Below are positions 26,003-35,215 of a DNA stretch of 64,000 bases, in pieces (position 1 is the stretch's first letter; the number at the start of each line of letters is the position of its first letter). The notes under the pieces were generated by a model, which made no database searches, had not been told where the DNA came from, and saw only the letters and a list, made by a program, of their open reading frames with translations. A program made the translations under genes and the position numbers. The DNA is taken from the NCBI GenBank assembly GCA_039196715.1, contig JBCCUP010000005.1, positions 1 through 64,000 on the forward strand, in the 5' to 3' direction. Origin of the DNA: Pseudomonadota bacterium (lineage in GTDB: Bacteria > Pseudomonadota > Gammaproteobacteria > CALCKW01).

Positions 26003-28756
26003 ATGAAACGAATGCTGATCAACGCGACGCACGGCGAAGAGTTGCGCGTCGCAGTGGTCGATGGCCAGCGCCTCGAAGACCTGGACATTGAACACGGAGA
26101 CCGAGAGCAACAGAAGTCCAACATCTACAAAGGCAAAGTCACCCGCATCGAGCAGAGCCTCGAGGCGGTGTTTGTCGACTACGGCGCCGAACGACACGGC
26201 TTCCTGCCGTTCAAGGAAGTCGCCCGCAGCTACCTCAGCGACGCGGGCGACGGCGGCAAACCCTCGGTCAAGGACGGCCTGAAGGAAGGCCAGGAGATCC
26301 TGGTCCAGATCGAAAAGGAAGAGCGCGGCACCAAGGGAGCCGCCCTGACCACCTACATCAGCCTCGCGGGCCGCTTCCTCGTGCTCATGCCCAACAACGC
26401 GCGGGCGGGCGGCGTTTCCCGCCGCATCGAGGGCGAAGATCGAAACGAACTGCGCCAGGTCATGGCCGAAGTCGAGGTGCCCGATGGCATGGGTGTGATT
26501 GCACGCACCGCCGGTGTCGGCCGCTCGCTCGAGGAAATGCAGTGGGACCTCGACTACCAGGCCGAGGTCTGGCACTCGATTCAGGCGGCCGCCGAATCCC
26601 GAGCGGCGCCGTTCCTGGTCTACCAGGAGAGCAACGTGATCGTGCGCGCGCTGCGCGACTACTTTCACAGTGACATCGGCGAGATCCTGATCGACCAGCC
26701 CGAGCTCTATCAGGAAGCCAAGGGCTTTGTCGAAGTCTGCATGCCGCACAACGCACGCAAACTGAAGCTCTACGAAGACAGCACACCGCTCTTCACGCGT
26801 TACCAGATCGAGCAGCAGATCGAGTCGGCGTTTCAACGCGAAGTGACCCTGCCCTCCGGTGGTGCAATCGTCATCGACCACACCGAGGCGCTGGTCTCCG
26901 TCGATGTCAACTCGGCCCGTGCGACCAAAGGCGCCGACATCGAGGAAACCGCGACCAACACCAACCTCGAAGCTGCGTCCGAACTCGCACGGCAGTTGCG
27001 TCTGCGGGATCTGGGCGGGCTGCTGGTGATCGATTTCATCGACATGTCGGCCAACCGCAACCAGAAAGCGGTCGAGAACCGACTCCGCGAGGCGCTGAAG
27101 GTTGACCGAGCGCGTGTGCAGGTCGGCCGGATTTCGCGTTTCGGGCTGCTCGAGATGTCTCGCCAACGGCTGCGTCCGTCGCTGGGCGACAGCTTTCAGG
27201 AAGTCTGCCCGCGCTGCTCTGGCCAGGGGGCAATTCGCACGGTGGGATCCCTCTCCCTGTCGATTCTTCGTTTGATCGAAGACGAGGCAATGAAGGACAA
27301 CACCGGCCAGGTCGTCGCCCAGGTCCCGATGGAAGTGGCGAGCCTTCTGCTGAACGAAAAACGCGATCAGCTCGACGTGATCGAAAGCCGCTCTGATGCG
27401 CGCGTGCTCGTGGTACCAAACCCCTACCTCGAAACGCCGCAGTACCGGCTCGAGCGGATTCGCCGCTCCGAGATGACCGAGGACACCCAGAACCAGCCGA
27501 GTTACGCGTTCGCCGAACGACCCGCAGACCCGTCACCCGAGACGGCGAGCGAGCAGCGCAAGGGCGAAACCGCCGCCGTACGCACTGTCGTGCCGCAGCA
27601 ACCCGCGCCCTCGCCCGCAAGCGACGACGTTGTCGCGTCGGTCGAGGCCGTCGACGACGCGCAACCGGGCCTCATTCGCCGAGCAGTGGCGTTGGTCGGT
27701 CGCATGATGGGCGGCGGGTCGGCCGCGGCCAACGCGCAGGACGCACCCGACAGCAGCACGCCGGCCAAGCGCCCGGCCCAACGCAACCGCAGCGACGCCA
27801 AGCGGGGTGACGGGCGGCGCGGTGACGGACGGCGTGGCGACGCCCGGCACAACAGCAACGGCCAGCGCGACGACAAGCGCCAGAACAACCGCGGCAGCCG
27901 CGCGGACGGTCGCCGCAACAGCGGCCGCCAGGACGACAAACGCCAGTCTGCCAAGGACAACGGCGAACGCAAACGTGATTCGGCAGCCCGCGACACGGCC
28001 GATTCGGCCAAGTCGTCGAACGACAGTCGCAACGGTGCCTCGCGCGGTCGCGGACGGCGCGGCGGTCGCGGGTCCGGACCAGCGAAGTCGACAGAGCCGC
28101 AACAGGCCACGAGCACGGACACAGCCGCCCCGGACAATTCAGCCCCGGCCCCAGGGCCGTCGGCAGCCGGTGCGGCAACCGCAGCCGTGACCGCTGCCGC
28201 GGCCACTGCCGCCACCTCGGTCGAGAGCCCCCGCACGGGCCCGGCTGACGCGGACAGCGCGATGCCCGACAACGTCGGTGACGTGGCCGTGGCCGACACC
28301 GTCAACGGCGACGCTGAAGCGAATCAGGATGCCGCACCGCAAAGCGGCAACGGTCGCCGTCGACGCCGCGGTGGACGCGGAAGACGCGGACGCAATCGGG
28401 GTGAGCGTGCTGCCGAGGGCACGGCTGAGCCCACCGCCGACCAGGCGGCCGACACGTCGCCGTCGACCTCGTCATCTCACGCACCCCAGGGTGCGGCTGA
28501 CGCGGCACCGGCAGCGTCCACGCCGTCTGGCGCGGATGCCTCCGACACACCGCGTGCCACCGCCCCGTCCTCGGGTCAGGCTACCGTCGCCGCCCCGCCG
28601 GTTGTGCCGCCGGCGCCAATGCCGGCACCCGCGGTGCAGGCCGTGACGCCGGACACCAAACCGCCGCTGTCGGCCCCGCCGGCCTCGGTGGCGCGCCCCG
28701 AGACCGTGGTCGCCGAACGCCAGGCCGAGCCCGGCTCCGACAGCGGCTCTGCGTGA
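26003..28756 (+). CDS. rne: Ribonuclease E
   Basis: The main endonuclease of mRNA decay and rRNA/tRNA processing. The start [21 protein letters not shown] gives 917 residues. The catalytic half (1-500) has the S1 domain ([24 protein letters not shown]), the metal-binding aspartates in [15 protein letters not shown] and LLVIDFIDM, and the zinc-link CPRCSGQG near residue 402. The C-terminal half is a disordered scaffold: basic [13 protein letters not shown]-type repeats near 595-620, then Ala/Pro/Thr-rich stretches with a second basic island [15 protein letters not shown]. Conservation is confined to the first half, as usual. Upstream in-frame starts add a non-conserved leader. Confidence 0.97.
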   Translation: MKRMLINATHGEELRVAVVDGQRLEDLDIEHGDREQQKSNIYKGKVTRIEQSLEAVFVDYGAERHGFLPFKEVARSYLSDAGDGGKPSVKDGLKEGQEILVQIEKEERGTKGAALTTYISLAGRFLVLMPNNARAGGVSRRIEGEDRNELRQVMAEVEVPDGMGVIARTAGVGRSLEEMQWDLDYQAEVWHSIQAAAESRAAPFLVYQESNVIVRALRDYFHSDIGEILIDQPELYQEAKGFVEVCMPHNARKLKLYEDSTPLFTRYQIEQQIESAFQREVTLPSGGAIVIDHTEALVSVDVNSARATKGADIEETATNTNLEAASELARQLRLRDLGGLLVIDFIDMSANRNQKAVENRLREALKVDRARVQVGRISRFGLLEMSRQRLRPSLGDSFQEVCPRCSGQGAIRTVGSLSLSILRLIEDEAMKDNTGQVVAQVPMEVASLLLNEKRDQLDVIESRSDARVLVVPNPYLETPQYRLERIRRSEMTEDTQNQPSYAFAERPADPSPETASEQRKGETAAVRTVVPQQPAPSPASDDVVASVEAVDDAQPGLIRRAVALVGRMMGGGSAAANAQDAPDSSTPAKRPAQRNRSDAKRGDGRRGDGRRGDARHNSNGQRDDKRQNNRGSRADGRRNSGRQDDKRQSAKDNGERKRDSAARDTADSAKSSNDSRNGASRGRGRRGGRGSGPAKSTEPQQATSTDTAAPDNSAPAPGPSAAGAATAAVTAAAATAATSVESPRTGPADADSAMPDNVGDVAVADTVNGDAEANQDAAPQSGNGRRRRRGGRGRRGRNRGERAAEGTAEPTADQAADTSPSTSSSHAPQGAADAAPAASTPSGADASDTPRATAPSSGQATVAAPPVVPPAPMPAPAVQAVTPDTKPPLSAPPASVARPETVVAERQAEPGSDSGSA

Positions 28757-28767
28757 CGTCGCGGTCA

Positions 28768-28790
28768 CCGGCCGGCAGACGCCCGGCCGG
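28768..28790 (+). terminator. Strong GC hairpin after rne
   Basis: CCGGCCGG pairs with an identical 8-mer across a seven-base loop, 11 bp after the rne stop. No U-tract follows, so it is either a stabilising 3' structure or a Rho-assisted end rather than a classic intrinsic terminator. Confidence 0.3.
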
Positions 28791-28930
28791 CGACCAAACC
28801 CGGCACGGTACGTGAGTGCCATGAGCGGTTACACCGTGTGCCCCCGAGCGGCGACACACGGTCGACCGCCGGTCGATCGGGCCGGCGACCGACACGCGAT
28901 TGCACGTTTATGCCAGCCGGAGTCACCGCC

Positions 28931-29638
28931 ATGAGCACAAACACACAGCCCCACGTCAACCAGGCCCGTGACGATGACGCGGTGCAGACGGTGCAGAAGT
29001 ACCGCGAGACCGACGACAAGCTGTTCATGTCACTGGACGAAGCGGTGATACTGTGTGAAGCACTTGCGGACGAGGTGCGCAGCAGCGGCTTTGCCGCTGA
29101 CGCGGTCGTTGGCATCGCCAACGGCGCGCTGCTGCCCACGCGCGTGATCGCCGACCGTCTCGGCATGCCCTGCGAATACGTGCGCTACCGCCGCCAGGGC
29201 AGCACGATCAAGCGTCGGCTCGGCAAGGTGCCGGGCCTGCGCGAACTGGTCGTCTGGCTGTACAGCTTCAAGGCGGTGGCCAACCGGCTCGCGCCGATTA
29301 TGGACAGCTTTAACCGCTTGGACAGTGACAGCGCCAAGGACAATGACAGCACGTCCGGTTTCCCGGGGGACGGCCGTGTGTTGCTGGTCGACGACGCGAT
29401 CGACAGCGGACAATCGATCGCCATCGCCTGCGAGCAGTTGCGCGCACGCGGCGCCCAAGAGATCCGAACCGCGGTGATCACCTGGTCAGATGCGCACGAT
29501 TCGATGACAAATTTTGGCATTAAACCAGAGTACTATTTAAACCGACGCGTGCAGCACTATCCCTGGTCTGAAAACAACAAGGAAATCCAAGCGTACCGGG
29601 CTTGGCTGAGTGCGCACGATTTATACGAGTGGCAGTAG
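28931..29638 (+). CDS. Predicted phosphoribosyltransferase (COG2236-like)
   Basis: A 235-residue protein with a type I PRTase core: VVGIANGALLPTRVIADRLG near 70-90 and the PRPP loop GRVLLVDDAIDSGQSIAIACEQL near 150-170. The C-terminal HYPWSENN segment resembles the PW(S/E) element of purine PRTases, which suggests a purine or related base substrate, but the exact reaction is not known. A basic insert (RRRQGSTIKRRLGKVPG) separates the two motifs. The 3' part has lower GC and more A/T-ending codons than its neighbours. The following glycosyltransferase starts two bases after its stop, so the two form a pair. Confidence 0.75.
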   Translation: MSTNTQPHVNQARDDDAVQTVQKYRETDDKLFMSLDEAVILCEALADEVRSSGFAADAVVGIANGALLPTRVIADRLGMPCEYVRYRRQGSTIKRRLGKVPGLRELVVWLYSFKAVANRLAPIMDSFNRLDSDSAKDNDSTSGFPGDGRVLLVDDAIDSGQSIAIACEQLRARGAQEIRTAVITWSDAHDSMTNFGIKPEYYLNRRVQHYPWSENNKEIQAYRAWLSAHDLYEWQ

Positions 29639-29639
29639 C

Positions 29640-30704
29640 GTGCGAGAGCGTTCGCAACGCATTGTCTTGCTCGGCTCCTACCCGCCAAACTACGGTGGGA
29701 TCAGCGTGCACATTTGGCGTCTCCATAGATCGCTTGCGACAACTCAGTCCGTTGCCGTTTTGGACATGTTCAATGGCAAAGAGGCTCCGGCCGTTGACGC
29801 TGTACACAGGCTCGCTGGCAATCCGCTTATTTCGCTGTTCCGAGCAAGGTGGCTGTTGGACCAGCTCGACGCAGGCATCTTGCACGTTCACGTGTCAGCC
29901 TTCTCAAAGTTCTTGCTGACCGCACCGGTGTTGCTCACCGGAGGCGCCCAACGCGCCCGAATCCTGACAATCCACGGGGGCAAGCTCGGACAAAATCTCG
30001 AGGCCTTCTCACCCTGGCAGTTGCGTCTGTTCGACTGGACCCTCGCGCGCTTCAACCACATCGTCTGCGTCAGCGAGGCGCAGCGCGCGCTGTTGCTCGA
30101 GCGCGGCGTCGACGCGAAGCGCATGAGCGTGATCAACGCCTACCTGCCGCCACTGCCACACAGCAACCCGAGCCTGTTCGCCCCGCTGGAACAACGCCGC
30201 CGTGACGGCAAACGCGTTCTGCTGGTGGCCGCGCAGTTTCTGCCGCACTACGGGTTGCTCGATCTGCTCGAGGCGCTGCACCGACTGCCGTCGTCCGTGC
30301 GGTCGAGCGTGTGCCTGGCTCACGTCAGTTACCTGGACGCCGATGACCCGTACCGTGCGGCGTGCCAGGACGCGGTCGGTGACCTGGACTACGTCGCTTT
30401 CGACAACCTCGAACCGCCGGACATGGCCGCCTGGTTGGCGCTCGGCGACGTCTTCGTTCGCCCCACCTGGTGGGACGGCGACGCCGTGTCGCTCAGAGAG
30501 GCCTGCTACTTCGGCAATCGCATCGTCGCCACCGACGTCACCACACGACCGGACGGCGCCGTGCTCTGCCCGGCTCGAGACAGTGACGCCCTGTCAGCGG
30601 CGCTGCAACAGGTGCTCGAGGACGACAACGTCGGCAAGGTGAGTTTCGACCACCTTGCGTCCAAACGTCGGCTCGAAGCCGTCTACACCGACGTACTCGG
30701 CTGA
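29640..30704 (+). CDS. GT4-family glycosyltransferase
   Basis: A 354-residue retaining glycosyltransferase (GT-B fold). The N-terminal domain has IVLLGSYPPNYGGISVHIWRLHRSL, typical for acceptor-binding GT4 domains. The C-terminal donor domain has FNHIVCVSEAQRALLLERGVDAKRMSVI, FVRPTWWDGDAVSLREA (the Glu-containing donor motif) and CPARDSDALSAAL. I chose the GTG two bases after the preceding stop; an alternative GTG at 29610 would overlap the phosphoribosyltransferase. Sugar donor and acceptor are unknown; an envelope polysaccharide role is likely. The first 150 bp are lower in GC. Confidence 0.82.
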   Translation: MRERSQRIVLLGSYPPNYGGISVHIWRLHRSLATTQSVAVLDMFNGKEAPAVDAVHRLAGNPLISLFRARWLLDQLDAGILHVHVSAFSKFLLTAPVLLTGGAQRARILTIHGGKLGQNLEAFSPWQLRLFDWTLARFNHIVCVSEAQRALLLERGVDAKRMSVINAYLPPLPHSNPSLFAPLEQRRRDGKRVLLVAAQFLPHYGLLDLLEALHRLPSSVRSSVCLAHVSYLDADDPYRAACQDAVGDLDYVAFDNLEPPDMAAWLALGDVFVRPTWWDGDAVSLREACYFGNRIVATDVTTRPDGAVLCPARDSDALSAALQQVLEDDNVGKVSFDHLASKRRLEAVYTDVLG

Positions 30705-30719
30705 GCCCGCTCACGGCCG

Positions 30720-32141
30720 TCAGGCGTCGGTGCCGCTCGGGTTGGTGAACGAATCGTTGAGGTTCTGTACGAAACGCGTCGACTGTTCGAGCACGGCCTT
30801 GATCTGCTTTCTTGCACCCGCGTTCCAACCGGCAGGCCGTTTCCAGAACACACTGCGCCACCAGCGCGTATTGCGTGTCAGCGCATAGCTGTAGCGCAGG
30901 TCGTCGGCGCGCTGCATGCGCCGTTGCATCTGGCCGTGGACGAAGCCACGCAACCAGAAGTGGTAGACACCGAGTGCAATCAGCAACGCCACGACCGGCG
31001 CCCACGCCGCCGCTGAGCCACCCAGCAGGCCGAGGCTCCACCCACCGAAGTCGAAGCCGGCCCACGCCGCAAGCCCAACCGACAGCGCCAGCGACACGGT
31101 CAGAAAGACCGCGTCGCCGATCAACACCCAGCGCCGCCATTGCGCCAACAGCGAACGGATGGCCGGCACGTCCTGCTCGCCAATGTAGTGCGCCTGCTTC
31201 TCGAGCGCACCGACGATGCGGTAGCTGCGCTCCACTTCGACCTGCTTGATCCGCTCTTCAATTGCTGCCATGTCGGTCGCGCGCTTGCGCTCGAACCGTG
31301 ACCGCAGCGCCTGGTCCTCGATCGGCAGGGCCGCATCAAGGTTGTAAATCGTGAAGAACTTGCCCGCGGTCAAACCGGCACTGGCGAGGGCGCGTTGCCA
31401 GGCTGCGACCACGTCTTCGGGGTTGTCTTCGCGCGCCGTGGTGTCGAGCTGGTTCAGGACATAGAGGAATTTGTTCGAGTCCGAACGAGAGATGGTGTCA
31501 GTGACCAGGTGCTTGAGCGTGTCCTGCATCGCACCCGGCTCCGGGTGTCGGGCGTCGAAGAACACCAGCACCAGATCGGACAGATCAATGATCTGGTCTG
31601 TGAGCTTGAGCGTCGAGGTGCGCTGCTGGTCAGCGTCAAACCCGGGTGAGTCGATCAGGATCTTGCCACGCACCGCCTCGGAGTTGCTCGTCTTGAGTTG
31701 CAGGTAGGAGTCGATCCGCCGTCCCTCGCCCGACGCCACGCGTTCGATCTCGTTGCTGATCTGGAAGAACGGAAACCGCAGATCCGCGTCAAGCGCCAAC
31801 CCTGGCAAGGTCCGCGGGGTTTCATCCCGGCTGTAACAGATGACGGTGAACTTGTCGTCGACGGCCTGGTTGCCGGTGGACTGGAGGCTCGCCCCGGTGA
31901 ACCAGTTGATGAAGCTTGATTTGCCCGACGAGAAGGTGCCGAGGATCGAGACCAAAGGCCACCACGGCACCTGCGCTGCGTAGGACTCCGACGGCGACAG
32001 CAGACACATGCCGTGGCCGACGCGGTCGAGCTCTCGAAAGGACTTGACCGCGTCCACCAGCACTGGATTCTCTCTTGATAGGTGGGCTTCGAGCGACGCC
32101 AGTCGTTCGGTCAACACCGCGTCCTGTACGGCTTCTGGCAT
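30720..32141 (-). CDS. Dynamin-like GTPase with two C-terminal membrane segments
   Basis: A 473-residue GTPase with G1 GTFSSGKSS at 68-76, G3 DSPGFD at 164-169 and G4 NQLDT at 230-234, preceded by an alpha-helical stretch and followed by a helical region rich in charged residues. Two hydrophobic segments lie near 339-363 and 375-396, then a basic amphipathic tail. This layout fits bacterial dynamin-like proteins that bind and reshape membranes. The gene stands alone: a partner DLP, common for paired systems, is not adjacent. The start MPEAVQDAVL was chosen because upstream in-frame codons lie in the intergenic region. Confidence 0.82.
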   Translation of the reverse strand: MPEAVQDAVLTERLASLEAHLSRENPVLVDAVKSFRELDRVGHGMCLLSPSESYAAQVPWWPLVSILGTFSSGKSSFINWFTGASLQSTGNQAVDDKFTVICYSRDETPRTLPGLALDADLRFPFFQISNEIERVASGEGRRIDSYLQLKTSNSEAVRGKILIDSPGFDADQQRTSTLKLTDQIIDLSDLVLVFFDARHPEPGAMQDTLKHLVTDTISRSDSNKFLYVLNQLDTTAREDNPEDVVAAWQRALASAGLTAGKFFTIYNLDAALPIEDQALRSRFERKRATDMAAIEERIKQVEVERSYRIVGALEKQAHYIGEQDVPAIRSLLAQWRRWVLIGDAVFLTVSLALSVGLAAWAGFDFGGWSLGLLGGSAAAWAPVVALLIALGVYHFWLRGFVHGQMQRRMQRADDLRYSYALTRNTRWWRSVFWKRPAGWNAGARKQIKAVLEQSTRFVQNLNDSFTNPSGTDA

Positions 32142-32364
32142 GGGGGTGCAGCTTCCACATGAATCGGTAGATCGCAAAGTATACCCTGTCGAAACCGCGT
32201 CACCGGGCCCCGATTTCGAAGCCGCAACGTCCCATTCCGGTGGCGTGAGGGTCACGTATTCGCCGGGCGTGCGCACAGGGATGGGGCACACGCTGACAGC
32301 AATACGGTGGCACTGAGCGTGTTGAACCGACTGCCAGTGCGACGGTCTGATCGCTGAGGCTCAC

Positions 32365-32392
32365 TTGACAGTGATTCTCATTTGCATACACT
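32365..32392 (+). promoter_or_regulatory. fbpA promoter with overlapping Fur box
   Basis: A perfect -35 TTGACA (32365-32370) and a -10-like TACACT (32387-32392) are 16 bp apart. Between and across them GACAGTGATTCTCATTTGC (32367-32385) matches the 19-bp Fur consensus at 13 positions. Repressor binding here would block RNA polymerase directly, as expected for an iron-uptake operon. The ATG of the binding protein is 28 bp downstream of the -10. Confidence 0.75.
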
Positions 32393-32419
32393 CCGCCCTT
32401 TTTGGCCAACGGAAGCACC

Positions 32420-33433
32420 ATGCTATCGAACATCAAACGCCTGTCTTGGCTGCTCGGGCTCTCCGTCGTACTCACGACCGTCAACGCCGCCGAGGTCAAC
32501 GTCTACTCAGCCCGCAAAGAGGCGTTGATCCGCCCGCTGCTCGACACCTTCAGCGAGCGCACGGGGATCACGGTCAACCTGCTGACCGGCAAGTCGAACG
32601 CGCTGATCCAGCGCATGAAGGCCGAAGGCCGCAACACCCCTGCCGATCTGATGATCACAGTCGACGCGGGTCGACTCGCGTTTGCGAGTTCACTGGGGCT
32701 GTTCCAACCGCTCGAGAGCGACACCCTGGCCTCCCGCATTCCCGCGTCCCTGCGGTCTCCGGACAACCTCTGGTTCGGCCTGTCCCAGCGTGCTCGGATC
32801 ATTGTCTATCACCCCGATCGGGTGAGTTTGGACGAGCTTGCCGACTACGAGGACCTCGCTGATGCCGCGTGGGCCGGGCGTATTTGCGCCCGATCGTCCG
32901 TCAACATCTACAACCAGTCGCTGCTGGCATCCATCATCGAGTACGCCGGGACCGACGACGCCACGGCGTGGGCGAAAGCGGTCCGCGAGAACATGGCGCG
33001 CGATCCGCAAGGCAACGACAGCGCGCAGATCAAGGCGGTGGCAGCCGGGGAGTGCGACGTGGCTCTCGTGAACACGTACTACCTTGGCGGCATGCTGAGC
33101 AACCCGGAACTCAGAGACACCGCGGCCGCGGTTCGCGTCCACTTCCCCAACCAGTCCAATCGCGGCGCCCATGTCAACATCAGCGGCGCAGGCGTGACCA
33201 AGTACGCAAAGAACGTCGCCGAAGCGCGCCAGCTCCTGGAGTTTCTGGTCAGCGACGATGCGCAAGCCTGGTATGCACAAACCAACCACGAATACCCCGT
33301 GGTGGAGGGTGTTCCACCGAGCGACCTCGTCGCGTCCTTCGGCGACTTCAAACGTGACGCGCTCAACGTGTCGCGTCTGGGCGCACGCAATGCCGAAGCA
33401 GTCCAGGCTTTCGACAACGCCGGATGGGAGTAG
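32420..33433 (+). CDS. fbpA: Periplasmic Fe(III)-binding protein, FbpA/FutA type
   Basis: Delivers ferric iron to an ABC permease. The 337-residue precursor has a signal peptide ending near VNAAEVNVYSARKEA. The mature part is a cluster-D/F type binding protein with LLDTFSERTGITVNLLTGKSNALIQRM and the paired iron-ligand tyrosines of NTYYLGG at about 219-220, followed by GAHVNISGAGVTKYAKN. Strong iron control is supported by the Fur-boxed promoter just upstream. The permease gene starts about 60 bp downstream. Confidence 0.92.
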   Translation: MLSNIKRLSWLLGLSVVLTTVNAAEVNVYSARKEALIRPLLDTFSERTGITVNLLTGKSNALIQRMKAEGRNTPADLMITVDAGRLAFASSLGLFQPLESDTLASRIPASLRSPDNLWFGLSQRARIIVYHPDRVSLDELADYEDLADAAWAGRICARSSVNIYNQSLLASIIEYAGTDDATAWAKAVRENMARDPQGNDSAQIKAVAAGECDVALVNTYYLGGMLSNPELRDTAAAVRVHFPNQSNRGAHVNISGAGVTKYAKNVAEARQLLEFLVSDDAQAWYAQTNHEYPVVEGVPPSDLVASFGDFKRDALNVSRLGARNAEAVQAFDNAGWE

Positions 33434-33493
33434 CGCGACGCCGTGCGGGTGCGGACAACGCTCGTCTGACGGTTTCACACTGCACCGCAGACG

Positions 33494-35188
33494 ATGTCCG
33501 CGCGCGCGCTTGACCTGGGCCGGCGCCCAGCCGTCACCGGGCGAAACAGTCGAAGGGCGTCGCGCCTTGGCTGGACTCTCATCAGTGTGTTGATCGGGGC
33601 CTGCGTGTCGATACCGTTGGTGACGGTGGTTGGACACGTTTTCGCCGAGGGCAACGGCAATTGGACACACCTCGCCAACACCGTGTTGCCGGGGTACGTT
33701 TCGAACTCGCTCATTCTGATGGTCGGTGTCGGGACGCTGAGCACCGTGTTGGGTGTGGGCACCGCCTGGTGTGTGAGCACCCTGGCGTTTCCCGCACGAA
33801 AGACCTTGGCGTGGGCTCAGCTGCTGCCGCTGGCTGTGCCGTCATACATCCTCGCCTACTGCTACACGGATCTGCTCGAGTTTGCCGGGCCGGTGCAGAC
33901 CACAATCCGGACCCTGTTCGACCTCGACCCGAGACACTTCGGGTTCCCGGAGATACGGTCGCTCGGCGGCGCAATCGTCGTGCTGTCCCTCGTGCTCTAC
34001 CCCTACACCTACCTGTTGACTCGGGCGGCCTTCAACAACCGTTCGATCTCCGCCCTTGAGGCGGGCCGCACGCTGGGCTGCAGCACCGTGGCCGTGTTCT
34101 GGCGCGTCGCCCTGCCTCTGGCAAGACCGGCGATACTCGCGGGCCTGGCACTGGTGCTGATGGAAACGTTGGCCGACTTCGGCGCGGTGGAATACTTCGG
34201 TGTCGCCACGTTCACCACCGGTATCTTTCGCACGTGGTTCGGACTCTTCGACGCCACCGCCGCCTTGCAGCTGTCCGCGGTGCTTCTGGTGTTCGTCGTG
34301 GTGCTGCTGGCACTCGAGCGATACTCGCGAAGCCAGTCACGGTTCCACGAGACGTCCGAGCGTGTGCAGAACGCCAACCTCATCCCACTGACCAAGGGGA
34401 CACGCTGGCTGGTTTGCCTGTTGTGCGCTCTGCCGGTCGTGCTCGGTTTTCTGATTCCGGCGCTGCAACTGGTGTGGCACGCATCATCCCGGTGGGCTGC
34501 GCTGTTCGAGCCGGAGTTCATCGGTCTGGTGCTCAACAGCGTCAGCCTGGCGGCTACCGCTGCCCTTGTGATCCTGGTGCCGGCTGCACTGCTTGTGATG
34601 GCGCAGCGAAGCCAGCCCAACCGCCTCGTTCAGTCCGCAATCAGGTTCAGCACCAGTGGTTACGCCATCCCCGGTACTGTCGTTGCCTTGGCCGTGTTGA
34701 TTCCCTTCGGCGCCTTCGACAACGCCGTCGACACAGCGGCAACTCGACTGTTCGGCGTGAACACCGGCTTGCTGCTCAGCGGCACCCTGTTCACCCTGAT
34801 CTTCGCCTACAGTGTCCGGTTTCTGACCGCTGCGTTCAACACGCTCGAATCCGGGCTGGCGCAAATCAAACCGAGTATCGAGGAAAGCGCGTACACGCTC
34901 GGCGCCTCGAAGCGCCGGCTGCTCACAGCCGTTTACATCCCGATCATGCGGGGAAGCGTGCTCACCGCTATCCTCATCGTGTTCGTTGACACCTTGAAAG
35001 AGCTGCCGGCCACGCTGGTCTTGCGACCCTTCAATTTCAACACGCTCGCCGTCAAGACCTACGAACTCGCGTCGGACGAGCGACTTCACGAAGCTGCCTT
35101 GCCAGCGCTCGCCATCGTTGCTGCAGGTTTGATTCCGGTCATGCTTATCAGCAAAGGAATACAGCGCACCGAGCGCGGGGTGATATAA
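33494..35188 (+). CDS. fbpB: Fe(III) ABC transporter permease, FbpB type (fused double permease)
   Basis: A 564-residue inner membrane protein with two homologous permease halves, each with about six transmembrane segments. The EAA-type cytoplasmic loops are EAGRTLGCSTVAVFWRVALPLARPAI in the first half and EESAYTLGASKRRLLTAVYIPIMR in the second, both contacting the ATPase. The N-terminus is basic. It follows fbpA on the same strand. The matching ATPase (FbpC) is not next to it and not in the window; the next gene is fur, whose -10 overlaps this stop codon. Confidence 0.92.
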   Translation: MSARALDLGRRPAVTGRNSRRASRLGWTLISVLIGACVSIPLVTVVGHVFAEGNGNWTHLANTVLPGYVSNSLILMVGVGTLSTVLGVGTAWCVSTLAFPARKTLAWAQLLPLAVPSYILAYCYTDLLEFAGPVQTTIRTLFDLDPRHFGFPEIRSLGGAIVVLSLVLYPYTYLLTRAAFNNRSISALEAGRTLGCSTVAVFWRVALPLARPAILAGLALVLMETLADFGAVEYFGVATFTTGIFRTWFGLFDATAALQLSAVLLVFVVVLLALERYSRSQSRFHETSERVQNANLIPLTKGTRWLVCLLCALPVVLGFLIPALQLVWHASSRWAALFEPEFIGLVLNSVSLAATAALVILVPAALLVMAQRSQPNRLVQSAIRFSTSGYAIPGTVVALAVLIPFGAFDNAVDTAATRLFGVNTGLLLSGTLFTLIFAYSVRFLTAAFNTLESGLAQIKPSIEESAYTLGASKRRLLTAVYIPIMRGSVLTAILIVFVDTLKELPATLVLRPFNFNTLAVKTYELASDERLHEAALPALAIVAAGLIPVMLISKGIQRTERGVI

Positions 35189-35189
35189 T
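35184..35189 (+). promoter_or_regulatory. -10 element of the fur promoter
   Basis: A perfect TATAAT overlaps the last codons and stop of the permease gene, 27 bp before the fur ATG. No good -35 is seen at 16-18 bp. Fur may therefore be expressed both from here and by read-through from the iron-regulated fbp promoter. Confidence 0.45.
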
Positions 35190-35215
35190 GCACACCACAT
35201 TGGGTATGACATGCC

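Noticed and set aside
29491-29621. Repeated 11-mer TGCGCACGATT at 29491 and 29611 as target-site duplication
   Set aside because: Both copies lie inside the same coding frame under similar Ala-His-Asp codons, and nothing mobile lies between them.
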